Assembly: GCA_020436025.1 (NCBI GenBank)
Contig: JAGQYP010000022.1
Location: 1 to 53,814, forward strand
DNA length: 53,814 nucleotides
From: Crocinitomicaceae bacterium
GTDB taxonomy: Bacteria > Bacteroidota > Bacteroidia > Flavobacteriales_D > Crocinitomicaceae
Direction of reading: 5' to 3'
Made by a program: the position numbers and the translations under genes. Below, one piece after another: positions 46,426 through 53,814 of this stretch; position 1 is the first letter of the stretch, and each line of letters begins with the position of its first letter. The notes under the pieces are model-generated. The model worked only from the letters and a program-made list of their open reading frames with translations, searched no databases and had not been told where the DNA came from.

Positions 46426-47171
46426 GTACAGTAATAAGATCTATAGCTTCAAACAACGAGAAAGATAATAGAGGTAAACTGAAAGAGCTTTTTGATCAGA
46501 ATCCGATATTTGAAGACGAGAAAGTGAACCAGGTTGGACTGTTTCAAAAGAGACAGGAATTATCCAAAGTTTTATTTTTCAATGAAATCTATGACCAAAT
46601 TAAAGATGTTCATGGTGTGATAATGGAGTTTGGAGTTAGATGGGGGCAAAACCTTTCAACCTTAAATAATCTAAGAGGCATTTATGAGCCGTTTAACCAT
46701 TCAAGAAAAATCATTGGGTTTGACACTTTTGAAGGTTTTTCACAGGTTTCAGGGGAAGATGGTGATCATGATTATAATAAAGAAGGAGCTTTCAATGTTT
46801 CCGAAAATTATGAGGAATATTTGGCTCAAGTTTTAAGATGTCATGAGAATGAGTGTCCATTGAGTCATATAAATAAAAACATATTGATCAAAGGAGATGC
46901 AACTCAGACCTTGAAAAAATACCTGGAAGAGCATTCTGAAACAATAATAGCGTTTGCTTATTTTGATTTTGACATTTATAAACCAACGTTGGAGTGTTTG
47001 AAAATGATTCAACCTTATCTAACAAAAGGCTCAGTCATTGGTTTTGATGAATTATGTGATCCTGGATTTCCAGGTGAAACTCAGGCCTTGAGAGAAGTAT
47101 TTGGAACTCATAATTTTGAGATCAAAAGAAATCGTTTTTCTGGAATCCAATCTTATTTGATTTTTAAATAG
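46422..47171 (+). CDS. TylF/MycF-type SAM-dependent methyltransferase
   Basis: A 249-residue methyltransferase. The motif VIMEFGVRWGQNLSTLNNL, then IIGFDTFEGFSQVSGEDGD, LIKGDATQTLKKYL and the metal-site segment IAFAYFDFDIYKPTLECLK match the TylF/MycF macrocin O-methyltransferase family. These enzymes methylate sugar hydroxyls. It lies between the NeuB-like synthase (4-base overlap) and the KdsC-like phosphatase (3-base gap), so it may methylate the ulosonic acid or a glycan carrying it. This is inferred from position. Confidence 0.82.
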   Translation: MSTVIRSIASNNEKDNRGKLKELFDQNPIFEDEKVNQVGLFQKRQELSKVLFFNEIYDQIKDVHGVIMEFGVRWGQNLSTLNNLRGIYEPFNHSRKIIGFDTFEGFSQVSGEDGDHDYNKEGAFNVSENYEEYLAQVLRCHENECPLSHINKNILIKGDATQTLKKYLEEHSETIIAFAYFDFDIYKPTLECLKMIQPYLTKGSVIGFDELCDPGFPGETQALREVFGTHNFEIKRNRFSGIQSYLIFK

Positions 47172-48954
<1,783 letters not shown>

Positions 48955-48955
<1 letters not shown>

Positions 48956-49560
48956 TGCTCAGAAAGGTAATTGGAAATATAAAAAGGAATTTTCAGATTA
49001 ATTTCGTCTATCCATCAAGGTTCAAAGGGTCGCATATTGAATCATATATTCCTTCTAATTTATCATTAGGGGAAGAAATTATTATTGAAGAGAATATTTC
49101 TATGTCTGCCAAAATTAAGAGTATTGGAAATGGAACATATATAGGATGTAGATCAGTTATAGGAAATTGTGAAAGCATTGGAAACTATTGCAGCATTTCG
49201 AAAGATGTCAAAATAGGAATGTCAAATCACCCTCTGGATCTTGTTTCTACATCACCTAGATTTTATCTGAAAAAATATGGTAAAGTCTCAGAAGATTTAT
49301 ATAATCATGATAAAATAAAACCTACAATAATTCAAGATGATGTATTGATTTCAAGTAATGTCGTAATATTGGAAAACCTTACAATTGGAAGAGGAGCGGT
49401 GATAGCTGCAGGGGCTGTAGTCACTGAAAATGTTGAGCCATATAGTATTGTAGGAGGTGTTCCTGCAAGGCACATTAAGTTTAGGTTTGATAAAGAGAAA
49501 ATTGAAAGATTAATGTCTCTTGATTATGGAAATGATCAGGAAATAATGAACTTTAAATGA
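48955..49560 (+). CDS. Left-handed beta-helix O-acetyltransferase (CatB/hexapeptide family)
   Basis: A 201-residue hexapeptide-repeat acyltransferase. Hexapeptide units occur at residues about 55-85 (SIGNGTYIGCRSVIGNCESIGNYCSI). The catalytic His lies in KIGMSNHPLDL, and a second repeat block is IIQDDVLISSNVVILENLTIGRGAVIAAGAVV, ending VGGVPARHIKFRF. Such enzymes acetylate sugar hydroxyl or amino groups from acetyl-CoA. It starts within the TAATG overlap with the previous gene and is followed by wecB with an ATGA overlap. Substrate is likely a sugar of this locus. Confidence 0.9.
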
Positions 49561-50645
49561 AAGTATACATACTAATAGGAACCAGACCAAACTTCATTAA
49601 AGTAACCCAATTCAAGAAAGTTGCTAAAAAAAGTTTTCCTGAAATTGAAATTAAAATCATTCATACTGGTCAGCACTATGATAAAAATATGGCTGAAATT
49701 TTCTTTTCACAGTTTGGGTTACAGCCAGACTATTTTCTAAATGTAGGTCAAGGAACACCTATTCAGCAAATTGCAAATATTCAAATTCATCTATCAGAAT
49801 TAATCGAGAGTATTGGAAAACCAGATTTATTAATTGTTCCTGGAGATGTAAACTCCACATTGGCTGGTGCAATTACAGCAAATAAAATGGAAATTCCACT
49901 AGCACATCTTGAAGCTGGCTTGAGATCTTTTGATAGAGAAATGCCGGAAGAACACAATAGACTTCTAACTGATGAATTATCTGATTTTCTGTTTGTAACA
50001 GAACCAAGTGGTTTGGAAAACCTAAAAAAAGAAAGTAAATCTGGTGAAGCAATTTATGTTGGAAATACTATGATTGATACGCTTGTAGCCTTTGAATCAG
50101 AGATTGATCAATCATCAGTGTTAGAAGATCTGGGAATTGAAATTGGGAGATATATTGTTGTTACAGTGCATAGGCCTTCAAATGTAGATACAAAAGAGAA
50201 GCTTATTCAATTAATAGATGTTTTCCATGAAGTGTCTAAGGATCATCAAATAGTTTTTCCAGTTCACCCAAGAACTAAAAACAATATCGAAAAATTTGGA
50301 TTAACTGAAGAATTTGATTCTTTAGAACTCATTAATCCAGGGCCACTAGGTTATTTTGAGTTTCAAAAACTCACTAAAAATTGCGCCTTTGTTTTAACAG
50401 ATAGCGGGGGGATTCAAGAGGAAACTACATTTAGAAAAGTTCCTTGTATTACTATTCGAGAAAATACGGAAAGACCTGTGACTACTGATATAGGGACAAA
50501 TACACTTGCTTCTTTAGATAAATCCATTTTATTAGATTTAATCAAAAAGATTAAATCTGGTGATTATAAAAAAGGTGAAATTCCTGAGAAATGGGATGGA
50601 AAGGCAACATTTAGAATCCTAGAAAGTTTAAATAGTCGTCTATGA
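49557..50645 (+). CDS. wecB: UDP-GlcNAc 2-epimerase, non-hydrolysing type
   Basis: A 362-residue GT-B-fold epimerase that interconverts UDP-GlcNAc and UDP-ManNAc. Family landmarks: IGTRPNFIKVTQF, HTGQHYDKNMAEIFF, LLIVPGDVNSTLAGAI, HLEAGLRSFDREMPEEHNR, VTVHRPSNVDTKEKL, VFPVHPRTKNN, LTDSGGIQEETTF and RENTERP. The pattern is that of the WecB non-hydrolysing class; a hydrolysing NeuC variant cannot be wholly excluded. UDP-ManNAc could be a glycan precursor. Its start overlaps the acetyltransferase and its end overlaps the next transferase. Confidence 0.92.
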   Translation: MKVYILIGTRPNFIKVTQFKKVAKKSFPEIEIKIIHTGQHYDKNMAEIFFSQFGLQPDYFLNVGQGTPIQQIANIQIHLSELIESIGKPDLLIVPGDVNSTLAGAITANKMEIPLAHLEAGLRSFDREMPEEHNRLLTDELSDFLFVTEPSGLENLKKESKSGEAIYVGNTMIDTLVAFESEIDQSSVLEDLGIEIGRYIVVTVHRPSNVDTKEKLIQLIDVFHEVSKDHQIVFPVHPRTKNNIEKFGLTEEFDSLELINPGPLGYFEFQKLTKNCAFVLTDSGGIQEETTFRKVPCITIRENTERPVTTDIGTNTLASLDKSILLDLIKKIKSGDYKKGEIPEKWDGKATFRILESLNSRL

Positions 50646-51763
50646 TATTTCTGACCTTCAATGACAAACCTTCTGGGATTTACAATGGTCAAGTTATAGA
50701 TGTGATCAAAATCTTGAATTCAAAAGAGAAAGTTAGATTGGTCGCCTTTGTGTCATGGAGAATCTATCTAGAATCAAGAAGAAAAATCAAATCTCAATGG
50801 AAGAACTCGATTGTGCTACCCATATTTTTTGGTTTGGGAAGATGGAAATCAAATAAGTTATTTCTAAGGATTCTAAGGATTCTGATAAGGGAAAAGAAGT
50901 GCATTGCTCGCGGTCCAATGGCAGCTGAATTAGCTTTGGATTCTGGGTTTAATAAAGTTTGTTATGATGGTAGAGCAGCAGTTTCTGCCGAGATTGAAGA
51001 ATTTAATGTAATCGGTGACGATAAACTAGCCATAAGTGTTATTAATGCTGAGAGTAGGGCGGTTATAGAATCATATTTTAGAATTAGTGTAAGTCATAGT
51101 TTAGTTGATTATTGGGTGAAAAAATTCGGTTATACGAAGAGTGATCATATCATAATCCCTTGTACATTAACCCAAGGATTTCAGGATTCTGAAAAAGAAA
51201 AAGTCGAGGAATTGAGGTCTCAAATCGGGATTTCAAATAAAGATATTGTCTTTGTTTTTTCTGGAGGAAACGCAGGTTGGAATTCTCTGGAAAGAACGTT
51301 TAGCATATTTGATCAAAGACTAAAAAACAATCCAAAGTATAAAATGATTTTACTAACTGGCGAAGCAGAGTATATTAAAGATTACATGAATAAATTTCCT
51401 GATCAAGTTTTTCGTTTTTGGGTAAACCATGAAGATGTGAAAAATTATTTGGCTTTAGGAGATTATGGTTTAATGATAAGAGAGAATAAAGTTACCAATA
51501 ATGTAGCCTCCCCAGTTAAGTTTGCAGAGTATTTATCGCTTGGATTAAAACCAATAATATCGGATAATATAAAAGATTATTCAGATTTTGTTTCCAAACA
51601 TAATTGTGGATTAATAATTACTGAAAACTCCAATGTAGAGTTCAATTCTTTAACTGAAGCCGATAGAATGCGTAACACTGAGCTAGCAAAAACGTATCTT
51701 TATAAAAATTCAGACCAGATCAAGAAAAATTATAATCTGTTAAAGGAAAAAATGTCAAATTAG
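50642..51763 (+). CDS. GT-B glycosyltransferase-like protein
   Basis: A 373-residue protein in the operon, overlapping wecB by 4 bases. The C-lobe has FVFSGGNAGWNSLERTFSIF, KMILLTGEAEYIKDY, a WVNHEDVKNYLALGDYGLM region, and a donor-site-like SPVKFAEYLSLGLKPIISD. This pattern fits a family 4-like glycosyltransferase. The N-lobe includes ARGPMAAELALDSGF and CYDGRAAVSAE. The enzyme's sugar is unknown. No signal peptide is visible, and it is expected at the cytoplasmic face of the inner membrane. Confidence 0.82.
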   Translation: MIFLTFNDKPSGIYNGQVIDVIKILNSKEKVRLVAFVSWRIYLESRRKIKSQWKNSIVLPIFFGLGRWKSNKLFLRILRILIREKKCIARGPMAAELALDSGFNKVCYDGRAAVSAEIEEFNVIGDDKLAISVINAESRAVIESYFRISVSHSLVDYWVKKFGYTKSDHIIIPCTLTQGFQDSEKEKVEELRSQIGISNKDIVFVFSGGNAGWNSLERTFSIFDQRLKNNPKYKMILLTGEAEYIKDYMNKFPDQVFRFWVNHEDVKNYLALGDYGLMIRENKVTNNVASPVKFAEYLSLGLKPIISDNIKDYSDFVSKHNCGLIITENSNVEFNSLTEADRMRNTELAKTYLYKNSDQIKKNYNLLKEKMSN

Positions 51764-51769
51764 ACATCA

Positions 51770-52516
51770 ATGACTGTAAATCAAGAAAAGAAACCCGAAC
51801 TAGGTAAAGGAGTAAGAAGATTGACTTTAAAAGACCAGGCTCCCGATTGCGAAATTTATATCAACAAACCAATTTACGATTTAAAAGAAGTTTGTGCTGG
51901 AAAAAAAGTAGCAGATATCGGTTGTGGTTATGGTCGTAATAAAGAGTTGGTTGAGTCTCTTGGCGGAGAATGGGTTGGAGTAGAACCTTTTGAAGGAGGA
52001 GCACACACGGTCGTTGCAAGCGCCGAAGATTTGCCATTTGAGGACAATTCTTTTGATGTCGTCATTATGGATGCTGTTTTAGAGCATATCCCAGACGTTG
52101 GAAAAGCTATCGCTGAAGTAGGTAGGATTCTTAAACCAGATGGAGTTTTTGTTGGTTATGTAGCTTTCATGGAATGCTTTCATGAAATTTCCTATTCACA
52201 TCTGTCTTTTAAGGCATTAGAACATTATTCGAATATCAATGGTATGAAACTGGAAAAAATCTCTGGTGGAAGTGCGTTTGGAATAGATTACCATTTAAGA
52301 GTTCTATTTTATCCAATGCCATTTAAATACTGTCGTAAATTAATTGCGATGGGAATAAGAGCTACTTTTTATTTGAAATCTCAAATGGCATATTTGGGCT
52401 TAAAATATAAAAGAGGATTATCTAAATCAGAGGCCATTGAAATGACAAATTTATACTACAAAGTTGAATGCCTTCGACAATCGAATGGCTTCTCCTATGT
52501 TATAAGAAAGAAATAA
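51770..52516 (+). CDS. Class I SAM-dependent methyltransferase
   Basis: A 248-residue methyltransferase of the type 11 group. Motif I is VADIGCGYGRNKELVESLGG with VGVEPFEGG, then ASAEDLPFEDNSFDVVIMDAVLEHIPDV and RILKPDGVFVGYVAFME. The C-terminal half is less conserved and contains hydrophobic and basic stretches. It probably methylates a component of the glycan, but the acceptor is unknown. It lies 6 bases after the previous transferase and 4 bases before the last one. Confidence 0.88.
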   Translation: MTVNQEKKPELGKGVRRLTLKDQAPDCEIYINKPIYDLKEVCAGKKVADIGCGYGRNKELVESLGGEWVGVEPFEGGAHTVVASAEDLPFEDNSFDVVIMDAVLEHIPDVGKAIAEVGRILKPDGVFVGYVAFMECFHEISYSHLSFKALEHYSNINGMKLEKISGGSAFGIDYHLRVLFYPMPFKYCRKLIAMGIRATFYLKSQMAYLGLKYKRGLSKSEAIEMTNLYYKVECLRQSNGFSYVIRKK

Positions 52517-52520
52517 TCTC

Positions 52521-53669
52521 ATGAAACTCCTCCTCCTCTCCGACGGAATCCCACCCTATATCATGGGAGGGATGCAAAGGCACACCTTAAACTTGGTAAA
52601 GTACCTTGTTTTGGGTGGAGTGGAAGTGAAATTGATCCATTTTTACAATGAAGGAGATTCGAATTTTTCTCATCACGAAGTTTGTCAGGAAATTTTTGGA
52701 TTGGAAGATCAACCTGGGTTTCAGTCTGAAATGATCGAGTTTCCCAAACCAGGAAAAGTACCTGGACATTACATTCGAAGATCTTACCGTTATTCCAAAA
52801 GAGTGTATGAAAAGGTAAAAGATGAGGTCAATGATTTTGATTTTGTCTACATCAAAGGATTTTCCGGCTGGAAATTATTAGAGCAAAAAAAGCACTTCAA
52901 ACCTAAAATGGGGGTCAATTTTCACGGCTACGAAATGTTTCAAATATCTCCCGATTTCAAAACAAAATTGAAGAATCAAATCTTAATCCCCCCAGTTCAA
53001 AAGAATTTGGATCCATCAGATTTTATTTTTTCCTATGGAGGGGGCATTACAGACCTGTTAGAGAAGATTGGAGTCGCATCTAACAGAATAGTTTCGATCA
53101 ATGGGGCTGTGGATGCTGTATGGTTTGATCAAGCTAGTTTTATGAAATCCAATCAATCTAAAAGGCTCCTATTTGTTGGAAGATTTGAGAGAAGAAAGGG
53201 TATTGAAGAATTAAACGAGGTGCTTCCAGAGCTGTTGAATCAATATGATTTTCAAATGGATTTTGTTGGACCTATTCCTGAAGATAAACAGATTCAAAAT
53301 CCCAAAATCAGTTATTTAGGTACCATTCAATCTGTAGAAGAGATTAAAAAAGTGTATAGTGAACACGATATTTTGATTGCGCCTAGTTATTCTGAGGGCA
53401 TGCCTAATGTGATCATGGAAGCCATGAGTCAGGGATTGGCCATTCTTGCGACGGATGTAGGTGCAACAAGACTACTTGTGGATGAAAAGAATGGATGGTT
53501 GATGCCTGAGATGAATGGAGAAATGCTAAAATCAACTTTAAACGATTTATTGTCATCTAGTGAAGACCAAATACACGAGAAAAGGCAGAAGTCTTTGGAG
53601 AAGTTAGATGAAAATTTCTCTTGGCCAGTAGTGGCACAAAAGCATATCGATTTCCTAAAATCAATCTAA
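52521..53669 (+). CDS. Family 4 glycosyltransferase
   Basis: A 382-residue GT-B enzyme. The N-lobe begins LLLSDGIPPYIMGGMQRHTLNLVKYL (in parts: IPPYIMGGMQRH), the C-lobe has RLLFVGRFERRKGIEELNEV and VDFVGPIP-like strands. The E-x7-E donor motif is in PSYSEGMPNVIMEAMSQGLAILATDVGATRLLV. It is the last gene of the plus-strand locus; the next frame is convergent. Its codon use at the start (CTCCTCCTCTCCGAC) looks richer in GC than the middle of the locus, resembling the housekeeping genes. Confidence 0.92.
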   Translation: MKLLLLSDGIPPYIMGGMQRHTLNLVKYLVLGGVEVKLIHFYNEGDSNFSHHEVCQEIFGLEDQPGFQSEMIEFPKPGKVPGHYIRRSYRYSKRVYEKVKDEVNDFDFVYIKGFSGWKLLEQKKHFKPKMGVNFHGYEMFQISPDFKTKLKNQILIPPVQKNLDPSDFIFSYGGGITDLLEKIGVASNRIVSINGAVDAVWFDQASFMKSNQSKRLLFVGRFERRKGIEELNEVLPELLNQYDFQMDFVGPIPEDKQIQNPKISYLGTIQSVEEIKKVYSEHDILIAPSYSEGMPNVIMEAMSQGLAILATDVGATRLLVDEKNGWLMPEMNGEMLKSTLNDLLSSSEDQIHEKRQKSLEKLDENFSWPVVAQKHIDFLKSI

Positions 53670-53678
53670 GATCGTAAA

Positions 53679-53814
53679 TCAATTCACTCGAATTGTTCTG
53701 TAAAATCTTTCCAACTTTGTATTCTGTTCAAAATTCCAAGCTTTAACAACAGCCAGGAAATTTCCAGTATCAGAAAAAGTGATGTAAAGCGAATCGTTTA
53801 CAAAATTGTAGGCA
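53679..53814 (-). CDS. C-terminal fragment of an unrecognised protein (5' end outside window)
   Basis: On the minus strand a frame is open from the window edge to a TGA stop at 53681-53679 and gives 44 residues ending NTKLERFYRTIRVN. The piece contains NDSLYITFSDTGNFLAVVKAWNFEQ, which reads as alternating beta-strand sequence. It is convergent with the last glycosyltransferase, 9 bases away. The family is not recognised. The frame and spacing suggest a real gene end, but the fragment is short. Confidence 0.5.
   Translation of the reverse strand, partial: AYNFVNDSLYITFSDTGNFLAVVKAWNFEQNTKLERFYRTIRVN

Overview
The window looks like chromosomal DNA of a member of the Bacteroidota, probably order Flavobacteriales. 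It is AT-rich. Several genes carry the Bacteroidota sigma-factor -7 motif TAnnTTTG a short way upstream. Shine-Dalgarno-like sequences are mostly absent. One large exported protein ends in a type IX secretion (T9SS) sorting domain. Gene families such as the DUF368 transporter and a ComA-like phosphosulfolactate synthase are frequent in this phylum. The exact family is not resolved.

Positions 1-27.4 kb are mostly housekeeping. After the 3' end of an unknown gene comes an exported propeller-plus-ankyrin protein (minus), divergent from a DEAD-box helicase, then typA, a TPR protein, a ComA-like enzyme, DUF368 and aroE (plus). Next are a small lipoprotein and a pseudo-receiver/adenylate cyclase/HD fusion (minus), then a hisS-hutH-membrane protein-ybiT operon (plus). 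A 491-bp gene-free stretch at 17.8-18.3 kb holds duplicated palindromes. After it lie a lipoprotein, a membrane/thioredoxin-fold fusion, a short exported protein, an NAD-dependent epimerase/reductase, a DUF58 plus AlaDH/PNT-like pair, an AddA/RecB-like helicase-nuclease and a methyltransferase. A bidirectional terminator closes the section.

Positions 27.4-30.5 kb hold a 1021-residue T9SS cargo protein (minus). From its divergent promoter region, 23 tightly packed plus-strand genes (30.7-53.7 kb) form one long surface-polysaccharide locus. They are a Wzc-type tyrosine autokinase, a Wzm/Wzt ABC exporter, CDP-sugar genes (rfbF, rfbG), an RmlC-like epimerase, a C-methyltransferase, a DegT aminotransferase, a GNAT acyltransferase, a CmcI-like methyltransferase and glycosyltransferases. 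A second sugar module follows: SpsF-like cytidylyltransferase, NeuB-like synthase, TylF-like methyltransferase and KdsC-like phosphatase. It is followed by an unknown transferase, an O-acetyltransferase, wecB and more transferases.

The most interesting reading is that the first sugar module encodes an unusual CDP-activated, C-methylated, N-acylated and possibly O-methylated 4-amino-4,6-dideoxyhexose, comparable to kansosamine. The second would encode a CMP-activated ulosonic acid of Kdn or nonulosonate type. Both would feed an ABC-exported glycan controlled by a tyrosine kinase whose Tyr-rich tail is encoded by a hexanucleotide repeat. All functional statements come from sequence reading only; no database search was run.
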